The notes: generated by a model not told the origin, from the letters alone. 64,000 bases of DNA from CALVLD01 sp964467585 (GCA_964467585.1 CAYXRF010000002.1:62001-126000), one strand, 5' to 3'. Counted from the first letter of the stretch, positions 52,983 through 62,473 are shown. Numbers and translations are program-made.

Positions 52983-53882
52983 ATGAAAAGATACCTCGCA
53001 ATTTTTTTGACTCTGTTGATGACACTTTGTATGTGTGTGGGCTGTGCCGACAAGTCCGGAGATCCCACCGTAAGCGATCCTTCCAACGTGCCTGCTGAGG
53101 CAACGGATTCTCCGTCTCCCTCTGTTGAAACTCCCGCTCCGACGGATGAGTTTACTTCAGTTGAGATAGTGCCCGATACCACCCTTGAGGCAGATATCGA
53201 CGGGGACGGGCTTGCGGACGCCATTTTTCTTGACTATGCCGCATATGATGAATATTCCGCAAGCTACACGCTGTCGATAACTCTCGGCAAGTCGCCTGAA
53301 TCAACATACACGGACGATACTTTTTCGGATGCCTATAGCTTGATTTTTGCCTCTGTAATCGACTGTGACAGCACCGACTCTCGCAGAGAGATTGTTCTTA
53401 ACTACAATTACAGCAGCGACGATACCGCTTTGTTTGCTTATCGGGTTAATGCTGACGGAGTAACAATTGATCGTTTTGCGGAGGAAGCGTATGTACATGG
53501 ATACCAAGACGGCATATTGACGTACAGCATAGATTCCACAATCCTCGGTTCATGCGGACTTAAGGCAGACTATACGATAGACGCCGATGGCTTCAAGATG
53601 CTGTCCGATGCGTACACATGGGTATATGCACCCACGTTGATCGTAATAGCCGAGCTTCCCGTTACGATTGTTGACGACGCCGACAACTCGCAGTATGCTT
53701 CCACAGCAATACCGGGTTCAACCGTGACGCCTATCGAGACGGACGGTCAATCCTATATCTATGTTAGCCTGTCAACGGGCGAAAACGCATACATCTACAT
53801 CGCTGTGGGTGAAACGTCAAGCCTAATCTACATTGACAATCAGCTTCAGGATCATTACTTTGATCTTGTGTATGCCGACTGA
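52983..53882 (+). CDS. secreted lipoprotein, function unknown
   Basis: 299 residues starting MKRYLAIFLTLLMTLCMCVGC: a lipobox ending CVGC around residue 21, then a Ser/Pro/Thr-rich linker (about 25-65). The rest is acidic and beta-rich with EADIDGDGLADAIFLDY (an FG-GAP/EF-hand-like calcium loop) and a C-terminal SH3-like stretch (TAIPGSTVTPIETDGQSYIYVSL). GGAGGA precedes the ATG. Probably surface-anchored; ligand unknown. A terminator follows at once. Confidence 0.75.
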   Translation: MKRYLAIFLTLLMTLCMCVGCADKSGDPTVSDPSNVPAEATDSPSPSVETPAPTDEFTSVEIVPDTTLEADIDGDGLADAIFLDYAAYDEYSASYTLSITLGKSPESTYTDDTFSDAYSLIFASVIDCDSTDSRREIVLNYNYSSDDTALFAYRVNADGVTIDRFAEEAYVHGYQDGILTYSIDSTILGSCGLKADYTIDADGFKMLSDAYTWVYAPTLIVIAELPVTIVDDADNSQYASTAIPGSTVTPIETDGQSYIYVSLSTGENAYIYIAVGETSSLIYIDNQLQDHYFDLVYAD

Positions 53883-53897
53883 TGCTTGCAGAGCTCT

Positions 53898-53934
53898 GCC
53901 CCGCCTGCCTTTTATAGGGTAAGCGGGGCTTTTT
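53898..53934 (+). terminator. terminator of the lipoprotein gene
   Basis: GCCCCGC pairs with GCGGGGC across a 18-base loop, followed by TTTTT. It overlaps the last codons of the convergent NodB-like gene. Confidence 0.8.
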
Positions 53935-54682
53935 CTGTCCTAAGAACGCAGCTGATAAACAGCATTCCTTCCTCGCAGCGACAGCCCGCGTCATTTTTAT
54001 TGTTGACGATAGAAATCACCGCTTCGAAATGGCATTCCTTAAGCAATTCGGTGTTGATCGTATTGGTGAGCATACATACCGTTGTATCAATCCCCCACTG
54101 TGCGCAAAATTGCAGCCTTGTCAATACAAGGCTGTCAACCGCCCTGTATAATGGCTGCCCTGCTGTATACAAAGAAGCGATGCCCGCAATTGATTCCGTG
54201 ATGGTTTTCGGCTCAACGCTTGGCTTTATGCAGATGCAAACCCGTTTCTGATTTTCTGTTTTTGTAAGCGTTTGCATTATTTGTGTTGAACTCGTCTGAT
54301 GCACAACGAATACGGCGCGAAGCTCATACTCTTGAAGCATTGTTACCAGATCGATGCAATTTTGTGCGTCTGAGCAGCAGAACACAAGCATTGCCGCTTT
54401 TACGGGTGTGCTCTTTGGTTGGCTTTGCCATGCCTGTATATCGGTTGGAAGAACCGTGGTGTAGTTATTTTCTACAAGCATTGTCACATCTTTACGAATC
54501 GCTTCATATGAAACACAGCTTGGAGCGTCTCCGATTTGCATATATGCCGCCGTGATAAATTTGGGTTCCTGCCTTATCGATATGCCGCCGACTGTTGCCG
54601 CAAGCAGCACAAGCAGTGTAAAGCCGAGCGTAATCAGCGCAGAGGTCCGTCTGTTTTTTGATATTGTCATGAATTTTTTCAT
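53912..54682 (-). CDS. NodB-fold (polysaccharide deacetylase-like) protein without catalytic residues
   Basis: 256 residues with an N-terminal membrane anchor (ALITLGFTLLVLLAATVGG). The order of elements follows polysaccharide deacetylases: SYEAIRKDVTMLVENNYTTVLPTDI, AAMLVFCCSDAQNCIDLV, MLQEYELRAVFVV, and a late LLKECHFEAVISIV. The metal-binding/catalytic TFDDG is replaced by VFCCS (Asp-Asp to Cys-Cys at about 102-103), and no HxxxxH follows. It is therefore unlikely to deacetylate glycans by the known mechanism. The reading frame is intact. Divergent from the zinc-ribbon gene; convergent with the lipoprotein. Confidence 0.72.
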   Translation of the reverse strand: MKKFMTISKNRRTSALITLGFTLLVLLAATVGGISIRQEPKFITAAYMQIGDAPSCVSYEAIRKDVTMLVENNYTTVLPTDIQAWQSQPKSTPVKAAMLVFCCSDAQNCIDLVTMLQEYELRAVFVVHQTSSTQIMQTLTKTENQKRVCICIKPSVEPKTITESIAGIASLYTAGQPLYRAVDSLVLTRLQFCAQWGIDTTVCMLTNTINTELLKECHFEAVISIVNNKNDAGCRCEEGMLFISCVLRTEKAPLTL

Positions 54683-54727
54683 ATCATCACCTCAATAATA
54701 CATATGCGTATGTGGTGATTGTTTTGA

Positions 54728-54756
54728 TTGACATGAATATAATCGTGCTATATAAT
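54728..54756 (+). promoter_or_regulatory. consensus sigma-A promoter for the zinc-ribbon/ABC cluster
   Basis: TTGACA, 17-base spacer, TATAAT: perfect consensus, 50 bases before the zinc-ribbon gene. Strong constitutive transcription is expected unless repressed. Confidence 0.88.
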
Positions 54757-54806
54757 GGTCATATCAGAAAATATACATCCATCCGATAATTGGGAGGTAA
54801 ACATTT

Positions 54807-56486
54807 ATGAAATTCTGTTTGAATTGCGGCGAAAGACTAAACGATGACGCCTCGTTCTGCGGCTTTTGCGGGGCTGCACAGGCAAACGCTTCCGCAGGCG
54901 CCCCCGTTCAAGACGGTGGATATGCGAACAACGGCGTTCCCGCTTCGCCAGAATACGCTCCGCAGGCGGCAAAAAAGAGATTTTCAACGGCAAAGTTTTG
55001 GGTCATTATTGGCGTATGTGTGGTTGTTATCGCGCTTGGCGTTACGCTTTTTGCCTCCGGTGCGTATGTTTCCCTTATGCCCAATTCACGTCTGAAGCTT
55101 GGCGTCGCCGAAAACCGTTTGGTTGACGCCGCGTTGGACTCATACTTTGACGCCCGCAAGGATTCCGTCTCCTATGACGCTGAATTGTCCGCAAATATCG
55201 ATGTGGCAAGCGGCGCCGATTCTGAAACGGCAATGTATGCCAATTTGATAAACGATCTCACCATTGAAATGGGTATCAATGCATCCCCCGATGGTTCTTT
55301 GCTTGGCATTTCGGCAAGCTATCGCAACAATGAGCTGCTGGACGCAACGATCGTTGCCGATTCCGACAAGCTTGGTTTGTACATACCTGTTGCGGACTCC
55401 AATTACTACACTATTGACATTGACGCATTGATGGCTCTTATTTCAGAATATGCAGGAGAAACGTCAGTTTCATCCCAATCTTTTTCCGGTCTGTATGAAA
55501 ATACCGTCATTGATGAAAAGGCTTTCCGCAAGGACGTCAAGGCTATACTTAAAATTCTGTCGGGTCTGTCAACGGATGACAACACAGAGATAGAGTCCGG
55601 CGAAGACATTTCATTGTTTATTGACGATGAGGACATAACAGGCGCTGTGTACTCAATCTCCCCCGATAAGGACGATTACACCACTGTGCTTTTAGCCCTT
55701 GTCGACCACTTTGAAAGCGGCGACAGCTACATTTACGATAATCTGCTCAAGCCGATTATTGTTGAATACATTACGCTTTACTCCTACGCTGACGATTCTG
55801 ATTCTTTGATTGCCAACCCCCTGTCCTATGTGCGTGACAATATTGAAATGATTGCCGATGAGCTTGACCGGGCGGACGTCACCATCCGTATATGCATGAA
55901 GGGCTCCGAAATTGTTTCTCAGCAGGTTATCATCGGCAAGGATATGACCATCGGGTATGATCGTCTTACCGTAAAAAAGGTTGAGCACTCCATGCTTTAC
56001 TTATATGCGGATTCTGAACTCGAGTATTACGTTGATATCAAAGACGAGGTCAGCGGTCACGAGCACGATCTTTCTATTGGGCTATATGCAAGCGAATATT
56101 CAAATTATTATTCGTCCGATGATTCGCTTTCGTGTATCTTCGAAATAGACGCCACGTTCAACGACAGGCAGGACACTCCCCTTTTACTTTGCTGCGGCAA
56201 ATACAAGCTTAGCGTTCGCGGTATGCGCGTGGCAACATTGGAGATTTCAAGCCGCAAAGGCGGAGCGGAGTACGTTCTTTCAGTCAACAAGTCATTTTTG
56301 GATGCTCTCTCAAGTGATATAACCGGTGCTGAGGTTAAGCTTGTTTTGACAGAGGGTGCAAGCGTCCACGCTCCTAATGTCACGCCTGTGGATCTCAGCA
56401 ACAAGTCCTATGATGAAATCATGGAGATTCTTGAGGACGCTGCGCAGGAGCTGACTATGGTGCTTATGCAGCTTGATATCGGCTGA
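54807..56486 (+). CDS. zinc-ribbon membrane protein with large extracytoplasmic domain
   Basis: 559 residues. An N-terminal zinc ribbon (CLNCGERLNDDASFCGFCG, four Cys in two CxxC knuckles) lies in the cytoplasm, then a linker, one transmembrane helix (WVIIGVCVVVIALGVTLFASG, about 69-90), and ~460 extracytoplasmic residues that are acidic and beta-rich, without a recognised family. GGGAGG precedes the ATG. It is followed on the same strand by an ABC ATPase and two permeases, so it may be a sensor or accessory subunit of that exporter; this is inferred from order only. Confidence 0.75.
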   Translation: MKFCLNCGERLNDDASFCGFCGAAQANASAGAPVQDGGYANNGVPASPEYAPQAAKKRFSTAKFWVIIGVCVVVIALGVTLFASGAYVSLMPNSRLKLGVAENRLVDAALDSYFDARKDSVSYDAELSANIDVASGADSETAMYANLINDLTIEMGINASPDGSLLGISASYRNNELLDATIVADSDKLGLYIPVADSNYYTIDIDALMALISEYAGETSVSSQSFSGLYENTVIDEKAFRKDVKAILKILSGLSTDDNTEIESGEDISLFIDDEDITGAVYSISPDKDDYTTVLLALVDHFESGDSYIYDNLLKPIIVEYITLYSYADDSDSLIANPLSYVRDNIEMIADELDRADVTIRICMKGSEIVSQQVIIGKDMTIGYDRLTVKKVEHSMLYLYADSELEYYVDIKDEVSGHEHDLSIGLYASEYSNYYSSDDSLSCIFEIDATFNDRQDTPLLLCCGKYKLSVRGMRVATLEISSRKGGAEYVLSVNKSFLDALSSDITGAEVKLVLTEGASVHAPNVTPVDLSNKSYDEIMEILEDAAQELTMVLMQLDIG

Positions 56487-56540
56487 CCGAACGGTTATTG
56501 TTGATATGTGCGTTCATCAGTAAGGAGCTTTGTTTTCCAT

Positions 56541-57221
56541 ATGAGCGACAGCATAGTTTTACGTCTTGATAACATTGAAAAGCGCTACGGCCCTGACAGC
56601 GTGTTGGGGCCGCTTTCGCTTGTTCTTTTAAAGGGTGAGTTGCTTGGCATTCGCGGTGAGAACGGCGCGGGCAAAAGCACGCTGATGGGGATAATTGCAG
56701 GGACGCTTTCTCCTTCCTCCGGCAAACGAACACTCGGGCATATCGCAAAGCCAAACATAAGCTATGTTCCGCAGGATATCGCGCTTTATCCAACGCTTAC
56801 CGGTATCCAGAATCTTGATTTTTGGGCCGAGGTTTACGGCGTCCGCGGGAGGTCAAAGCGGTTACGCATTAAATATCTGCTTGAGCTTATGAATCTTTCC
56901 GACAAGGCGCATAAGCGTGTGGAAACCTATTCCGGTGGGATGAAGCGCAGGCTCAACATGGCGGCTGCTCTTGTTGCCGCGCCCACGTTGCTTTTGTTGG
57001 ACGAGCCTACCGTTGGCGCTGATGAACATTCTGTTATGGTTATGCTCGACGTTGTTCGCGGAATGCGCAATAACGGTACGTCAGTCGTGCTTATCAGCCA
57101 TTCCGACAATGAGTTGATGAGAATTTGCGATCGTATTATCACGATGGAAAAGGGGCTTATTGTCAGCGATATGATTGTAAACAATATTGAGCACGCCCAA
57201 TCGGAAGCATTTGATGCTTAG
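56541..57221 (+). CDS. ABC transporter ATP-binding protein
   Basis: 226 residues. Walker A GENGAGKST, Q-loop VPQDIALYPTLTG, signature YSGGMKRRL, Walker B TLLLLDEPTVGAD and the H-loop VVLISHSD are all present. Type matches ABC-2 exporters (drug, lipid or polypeptide export). The start is set at the ATG of MSDSIVLRLDNIEKRYG; the only AAGGAG is rather far upstream, so an earlier ATG is possible. Its end overlaps the first permease by eight bases. Confidence 0.93.
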   Translation: MSDSIVLRLDNIEKRYGPDSVLGPLSLVLLKGELLGIRGENGAGKSTLMGIIAGTLSPSSGKRTLGHIAKPNISYVPQDIALYPTLTGIQNLDFWAEVYGVRGRSKRLRIKYLLELMNLSDKAHKRVETYSGGMKRRLNMAAALVAAPTLLLLDEPTVGADEHSVMVMLDVVRGMRNNGTSVVLISHSDNELMRICDRIITMEKGLIVSDMIVNNIEHAQSEAFDA

Positions 57222-58389
57222 CGCCTGTATTAAAAAGGATATTCGATTGATAACCGGCGGCCCAGTACGCAGTCTGCTGTTGTTGCTTTTTCCCGCGATG
57301 CTTGTCGTTATGATGTTTTTGGGGATGCGTGACCTTGCGGAAACTCGTCAGTACATCAAGCCCTTTGCCATTGCTGTCAGGGATGACGACGACTCAATGA
57401 TGTCCCGCATGCTGTTGAGCCAGTTGAACGACGTCGGGATTTTCAGCGCGACGATTGTCGCGGGCGACAAATCCGACCCGCAGCTTTTTGATATGGGCTG
57501 TGCCGCCGTGGTTACATTCCCCAAAGATTTTTTCTATGACCTCTACTCAATGTCGGATACCGATCTGCTTATAACATTAAACGGAGATATGTCTACCGAA
57601 GCAAGCATTGTACGAACCGTTTTTTCATCCGTGCTTGACATAATTACCGAAAATCAACGAGTATGCTATGCGGCGGCGCGCATACAGTATGGTGAGCTTG
57701 ACGATTCCGCCAAAGCGCAGTTGTATTATAGCTATTCAAACACAGCGCTTGAGGACGCTTTGGGGCGACTGTCGCTGTCTGATATGACCGAAATGTATTC
57801 CGACAAAATCGACAATACAAAGCTGTTTTTCCTTGCGGGCGTCGCTTCCATGTTGTGTATGTTTATTCCTCTTTGCGTATTGAAAACGCTGCCTGATGAA
57901 ATTGAAATGGGTGTTTTCCCCCGATACGCTGCGGCGGGAGGATCCGTTTGGAAAATGCTTTTTTCAAAGCTGATTGCAGCATTTGTTATGACCGCTTTGC
58001 CCGTTGGGATATTGCTGTGCGTTCTTTGTTCGGATGGTATTTTGCTTTCAATATTTGTTGTGCTTTCTGTGTTTTTAGCCTCTTTCACACTGTTTTTGCT
58101 GCTGTCTTGGATTGTATCCGGCGCATCGCGTTCGCTTCTTTTGGGCAGCGTTCTGCTTCTTTTAATGCTGGTTATCGGCGGAGCGCTGTATCCATATGAG
58201 CTTCTCCCCGAATTTTTGCAGACTTTCAGCAGGTTTACACTGCCCTATTACATGCTTGCCGGGGTGAATGCCGCCGTGCGCGGCTCCTCCTTTTCCGATA
58301 TTGTAACATTGCTTTGTCCGCTCTATATATTTATTGTCGTCTCGGCTTCAGCGTCATTCCTCCTTATTGGTAAGAGGAGGCGTGTATGA
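57214..58389 (+). CDS. ABC-2 type permease, first subunit
   Basis: 391 residues from the ATG of MLSACIKKDIRLITGG. One N-terminal membrane helix (SLLLLLFPAMLVVMMFLGM), about 180 extracytoplasmic residues, then five more spans: the ABC2_membrane_3 plan. The start overlaps the ATPase stop and its own stop overlaps the second permease (ATGA), so stoichiometric coupling is likely. Substrate unknown. Confidence 0.85.
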   Translation: MLSACIKKDIRLITGGPVRSLLLLLFPAMLVVMMFLGMRDLAETRQYIKPFAIAVRDDDDSMMSRMLLSQLNDVGIFSATIVAGDKSDPQLFDMGCAAVVTFPKDFFYDLYSMSDTDLLITLNGDMSTEASIVRTVFSSVLDIITENQRVCYAAARIQYGELDDSAKAQLYYSYSNTALEDALGRLSLSDMTEMYSDKIDNTKLFFLAGVASMLCMFIPLCVLKTLPDEIEMGVFPRYAAAGGSVWKMLFSKLIAAFVMTALPVGILLCVLCSDGILLSIFVVLSVFLASFTLFLLLSWIVSGASRSLLLGSVLLLLMLVIGGALYPYELLPEFLQTFSRFTLPYYMLAGVNAAVRGSSFSDIVTLLCPLYIFIVVSASASFLLIGKRRRV

Positions 58390-59543
58390 AATCGTATCCC
58401 AATCCATATTCGCGTCTGCCCCGTTTCGGTTTTTTTGCCGTAACGTATCACAAGCTTTTTGCAATGTTTGGCTCCGCTTGGGTGATGCTTGCCGTTTACT
58501 TTTGCCTTTTAATGTGCTTCGCAGTGGTTCGCGCAATAGTCTGCGGCGATGCTCCTGATTCAGTTTCTGTTGCCGTGGTTAATAATTGCAGCGATACTTA
58601 TTCAAACGAGCTTGTAAACCGTCTGTCGGAAAGCGATGGCTTCAGCATTCATCTTTTGGATTCCGTCATCAGTGCGGAAAATATGCTGATTAACGGCAAG
58701 GCGGAAGCATATATTGAAATATATCCCGAATATGATAATCTGCTTGCCGAAAACGGGCAATCGGGGCTTTATCGCATTGTGTCCGTGCCCTCATCCGCTT
58801 CGTCAGATGCAATAAGAGAAACCGTCAGCGGGATCGTTATCGCGCAGCGTGCATATGTGCGCGTTCGGCAGGAGCTTGTTGATTCAGGATATGAGTCGGT
58901 TGACGAGCTTCTTTCGGAGTATATGCAGGAGTATGATGAGTCCGCTCCAAAACTTTTCGCTTTTGAAACGGTTGGAGGCGACAGCACTGCCGGTTCCGCT
59001 CTGTTCGGTCAGCTTTATGCGGGCTATTCCGGATTTGCGGCTCTTGCGATTCTGCTCCTTATGCTGTCGCTTTCAAGTTGGCTTTCAAATGCTGAATCCA
59101 AGCTCTCCTCCGTGCGAATGGAGGTGATTCCCCACGGTCGCTCATTAAGCGTGCTTACGGATTTTTCTGCACTTTTGTCCGCAGGAGTTATCGCCTCGGC
59201 AGTCGCGTTTGCCGTATCCCCTTCCCCCTCCGTCAAACTTGCTCTTGGGCTTTTAAGCTTCTGCGTCTGCATATCGGGGCTTTGTCTGTTGGTCGGCAAT
59301 TTAGCTTCATCAGGCGCCATCAACATCGCTGCTCCATTCATAGCGCTTATAACCTCTTTGCTTGGAGGTTGCTTTATGGACGTTGGTGCGCTGTCATCGT
59401 TTATGCTTGCGCTTTCAAGAGTGACCCCTCAGGGTCAGCTTATTGCCGCTGAAACCACAGACAATATTTTGTGGTGTGCGCTTCTTATTTTTGAGGGCGC
59501 AGTCTGCGTCTGTGCTTCACGGCTTGCAAGGCAGCATCGTTAA
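58386..59543 (+). CDS. ABC-2 type permease, second subunit
   Basis: 385 residues with the same plan as its neighbour: first span WVMLAVYFCLLMCFAVVRAIV, a ~150-residue outer domain (SVAVVNNCSDTYSNELVNRLSES), then five spans. The two permeases differ enough to form a heterodimer around one ATPase or a homodimer of it. Sequence shows an intact frame with no signs of decay. Confidence 0.85.
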   Translation: MKSYPNPYSRLPRFGFFAVTYHKLFAMFGSAWVMLAVYFCLLMCFAVVRAIVCGDAPDSVSVAVVNNCSDTYSNELVNRLSESDGFSIHLLDSVISAENMLINGKAEAYIEIYPEYDNLLAENGQSGLYRIVSVPSSASSDAIRETVSGIVIAQRAYVRVRQELVDSGYESVDELLSEYMQEYDESAPKLFAFETVGGDSTAGSALFGQLYAGYSGFAALAILLLMLSLSSWLSNAESKLSSVRMEVIPHGRSLSVLTDFSALLSAGVIASAVAFAVSPSPSVKLALGLLSFCVCISGLCLLVGNLASSGAINIAAPFIALITSLLGGCFMDVGALSSFMLALSRVTPQGQLIAAETTDNILWCALLIFEGAVCVCASRLARQHR

Positions 59544-59561
59544 ACATCTATATATGTTATA

Positions 59562-59590
59562 TTGACATGTTTTGTCGGATATAGTAAATT
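59562..59590 (+). promoter_or_regulatory. promoter candidate for the ABC-associated membrane protein
   Basis: TTGACA, 17-base spacer, TAAATT. The -35 is perfect and the -10 weak; it would allow separate expression of the last gene of the cluster. Confidence 0.5.
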
Positions 59591-59624
59591 ATTGTCCGCA
59601 AACAATTATTGGGGGGTAGCAGAC

Positions 59625-60512
59625 ATGAAACCATCCGTCAAACGCACCGTTGTTATAATTCTTGCCGCTTTATGCGTGGTGTTAACCTTTATGCTTTCAC
59701 TTTCGCTGTTGTTCAGGAGCTTGCTTTCCGAATCCTACGCGGCTTCGTTTTTTGACAGCCACAGCATTGCCGTGCTTCCCCTGCCGCTGGGCTCCGACGG
59801 CTCTGATGTGTCGGTCAGCGATTTTCTTTCAAGCGCGGTTCCCGTTGAGTGGGAGCATTTTTCGGGTGATTATTACGATTTTTCTCCCGCTTCAATTAAA
59901 AAGATGCTTAGGAAATCAAATGCAGATGAGCTTGCGATTGAGATAATCGGCAGGGTCGGGCGTTATTTTACTGAGGGGAAGGACTTGGTTCTTCTTACCG
60001 AGGACGAGCTGTATGATACGATAATGAGTTCTGCGGGGATTTTATCGCAAATTGCAGGATATGACCTTTCAGATTATGATAAAGAGCTTATTCACAACAT
60101 TAATATCGCAAACATTGTTGACTACAATAAAACTTCAAAGATAGGTTCGGCAATTGACCTTGCGCTTTCGCCATTAAGAGCGTTCCTTTCCAACTGGTTC
60201 CTAATTATTTGCATAATCTGCATTGTGGGATGTATAGTGTTTATAGGAATACTGGACTTCAAATCAAGGCGGGAGCTGTTGGGTTTTTTGAGCTTGATGC
60301 TAATCGCGCTTGGCGCGTTGCTGCTGATTTCGTTTTTTGTTTATACGATTTGCGTTGGCGTATCCAACGTCACGATTATCGCTATGTACACTTCCGCTTC
60401 GCGCACTTCACTGCTTGTCGCCGCGATTGTCATATGTGTGCTTGCCGCTTCCGCAGCAATAGCAAGAGCGTTGCTCTACCCTTCCCAAAAGGTCGCAGGC
60501 GTCAATGGCTGA
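59625..60512 (+). CDS. membrane protein downstream of the ABC exporter, function unknown
   Basis: 295 residues from the ATG of MKPSVKRTVVIILAALCVV, preceded by GGGGGG. One N-terminal span, about 150 outer residues (LPLPLGSDGSDVSVSDFL, DELAIEIIGRVGRYF), then three spans ending near the C terminus. The plan resembles the adjacent permeases but lacks enough spans to be one. Possibly an accessory or immunity-like subunit; no family recognised. Confidence 0.7.
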   Translation: MKPSVKRTVVIILAALCVVLTFMLSLSLLFRSLLSESYAASFFDSHSIAVLPLPLGSDGSDVSVSDFLSSAVPVEWEHFSGDYYDFSPASIKKMLRKSNADELAIEIIGRVGRYFTEGKDLVLLTEDELYDTIMSSAGILSQIAGYDLSDYDKELIHNINIANIVDYNKTSKIGSAIDLALSPLRAFLSNWFLIICIICIVGCIVFIGILDFKSRRELLGFLSLMLIALGALLLISFFVYTICVGVSNVTIIAMYTSASRTSLLVAAIVICVLAASAAIARALLYPSQKVAGVNG

Positions 60513-60633
60513 GCATCGCCGCTTGTTTCTTGGGCGCCGCTGAATTATTATTCGATGTGTTTGGCTTTATGTGTAGCAAGCTTTGCCTCCGCACACAAAG
60601 CCATCTGTTTGCTGTATCCGTTTGCCTGTTCTG

Positions 60634-61362
60634 CTAATCTTCATTTTTGAACATCCAACGAATATGCTGCTTTGAAACTGCAATTCCCATACTGCTTTGC
60701 AGTGCAAAGGACGCGTCGTTGTCAATATAAACCTGTCCGTAGGGAATCCAGCCTTTTTTTATGTGATAATCAAACATAAAAGCTTGCAGCGCGGTTGCTA
60801 CCCCCATGCGGCGGCTGTCCGGCGCAACCTCAAGCAGTCCTATGCTGCCATCGTCATGCGTGCCAATAAAACCAAGCAGCCTGCCCGTTGGCTCTGCCGC
60901 AAGCTCCGCGCCAAACATGCCCGCTTCTATTCGGCTGTCAATGTATTGTGGGTCATGCTTGTAATGCTCCTTAACAAACGGAGCGTCTTTAGCCGTCAGC
61001 CTGCGGATTCTGAAACGAGAATCGACATTGGGCGCCCTGTCGCCAGTGTACACGCATTGAGCGCAATCCATCCACCCATCAAGCCCATAGCGAGTACGAA
61101 TTGCATCCATCGCCGTGTTGCCGTGAGCTACACAGCAGTCCATAGCCTGTATTGAATTTAAAGCGGCGTCCGCTCCTGCTTTGTCAAATGCGTTAAGCAT
61201 ATAAACCTCACCGCTGAGATTAAGCAAAAGCACTGTCCCGTCATGCGCATATATCACCTCGGCATTGCTTCTGACAATTGCTTGGAGCATATCAACGTTG
61301 AGTATTTTGTCGCTTGAAAGAATGCTCGTTGCCTTGTTTTCCAATTCAGTATTTCTTTTCAT
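60634..61362 (-). CDS. GNAT family N-acetyltransferase
   Basis: 242 residues. The C-terminal half (about 125-242) is the GNAT fold: FRIRRLTAKDAPFVKEHY, GRLLGFIGTHDDGSIGLLEVAPDSRRMGVATALQAFMFDY (motif A with the acetyl-CoA loop RRMGVA) and YGQVYIDNDASFALQSSMGI. The N-terminal half is a separate alpha/beta region common to some GNAT subfamilies. Substrate unknown. Confidence 0.88.
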   Translation of the reverse strand: MKRNTELENKATSILSSDKILNVDMLQAIVRSNAEVIYAHDGTVLLLNLSGEVYMLNAFDKAGADAALNSIQAMDCCVAHGNTAMDAIRTRYGLDGWMDCAQCVYTGDRAPNVDSRFRIRRLTAKDAPFVKEHYKHDPQYIDSRIEAGMFGAELAAEPTGRLLGFIGTHDDGSIGLLEVAPDSRRMGVATALQAFMFDYHIKKGWIPYGQVYIDNDASFALQSSMGIAVSKQHIRWMFKNED

Positions 61363-61459
61363 GAATTTTTCGTCCTCCCGGGCAGCATGATTGGCGCACC
61401 AATGCCATCAGTTTTGACAATAAAGCAACCTCGCTCTTAACGCTTATCATTGTGCAGCG

Positions 61460-62473
61460 TTACGGTGTGACGATAATATATTTTGATGGATTCTCGTTTA
61501 TTGGCTGCGCGCCCAAATAGGTTTGACGCAATACGTTCAGATTTTGAGCAAAGCTGTTTGTGTAGTAGTATTTGTTTTGAATTACATCCATATATAGCCC
61601 ATATATGTTCATGCGAAGAACAAAACGGGTATCGCCCAGCTCAATAAGCAGCTGTTTATTGGAATAAGCCTCTGTCTCATTGGTGATATTGTTGGCATTT
61701 ATGTAGTCGATTGTTAAGCCTTGCAGGAACGTGTTGAACGCACTAAGCTCCTCGTCTGAGTATATCAGCTTAAGCGCCTCGTTGTTAACAATATCCGCTT
61801 GCTCAACGTATTGCGTAAGATTGGCTGCGAACTCAGCCGCACGCGCAGACTCGCCTAACGCAGTGTACGCCTCAAGCTCCTCCGACGAATAAAGACGGTA
61901 TGCTAACGGGATGCTAAGATATTCAACCGCACCACTCTCAAGCGTGTTAACACTATAATAATCACTTTGGTAATAGGCGTCCTCGGTTTGATAAAAATAC
62001 CTCGTGCAAATCTGATAGGTTGTGTTGCTGTATTCCATTGCCACTGTAAAGCCCTGTGACAGAATAATTGAAAGAAGGGCGTCGCTCTCATCAAGCACAA
62101 CATCCGTAAGCTCCGTCTGCGCATAATATGCACGAACTACAAGATACTCGAACAATGTTTCGTTAATTGCGGCTGCGCCGTCCGTTGAAACGTTAAGTGT
62201 TTGGTCAAGCCCCGCATATTTTTCCATTGCGGCGTCAAGCGCAAGCTGAACCTGATTTTTGTTGTATCCGGTGCTGCCCTTGTATGTCAAAAGCTTTTCT
62301 CTCAGCGTGAGATAGCTTTCAACACGCTTGTCTGCGGATATCCCGTCAAGTATCTCGTTTGCGCGCTGCTGAAGCTCAGCGTCCGCTACAAATATGTCAT
62401 CACTATTATTTCTGCAGCCCGCTATGACAACCAAGCTTAGCAGAGCAAGCGCAACAGCAACTAATCTTTTCAT
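61460..62473 (-). CDS. secreted lipoprotein, function unknown
   Basis: 337 residues. MKRLVAVALALLSLVVIAGC gives a clean lipobox (VIAGC, Cys at 20). The mature part is rich in acidic and Tyr residues, mostly helical, with no recognised domain (for example RANEILDGISADKRVESYL, INENPSKYIIVTP at the end). Divergent from the symporter gene with a shared 70-base promoter region. Surface-anchored role unknown. Confidence 0.75.
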   Translation of the reverse strand: MKRLVAVALALLSLVVIAGCRNNSDDIFVADAELQQRANEILDGISADKRVESYLTLREKLLTYKGSTGYNKNQVQLALDAAMEKYAGLDQTLNVSTDGAAAINETLFEYLVVRAYYAQTELTDVVLDESDALLSIILSQGFTVAMEYSNTTYQICTRYFYQTEDAYYQSDYYSVNTLESGAVEYLSIPLAYRLYSSEELEAYTALGESARAAEFAANLTQYVEQADIVNNEALKLIYSDEELSAFNTFLQGLTIDYINANNITNETEAYSNKQLLIELGDTRFVLRMNIYGLYMDVIQNKYYYTNSFAQNLNVLRQTYLGAQPINENPSKYIIVTP

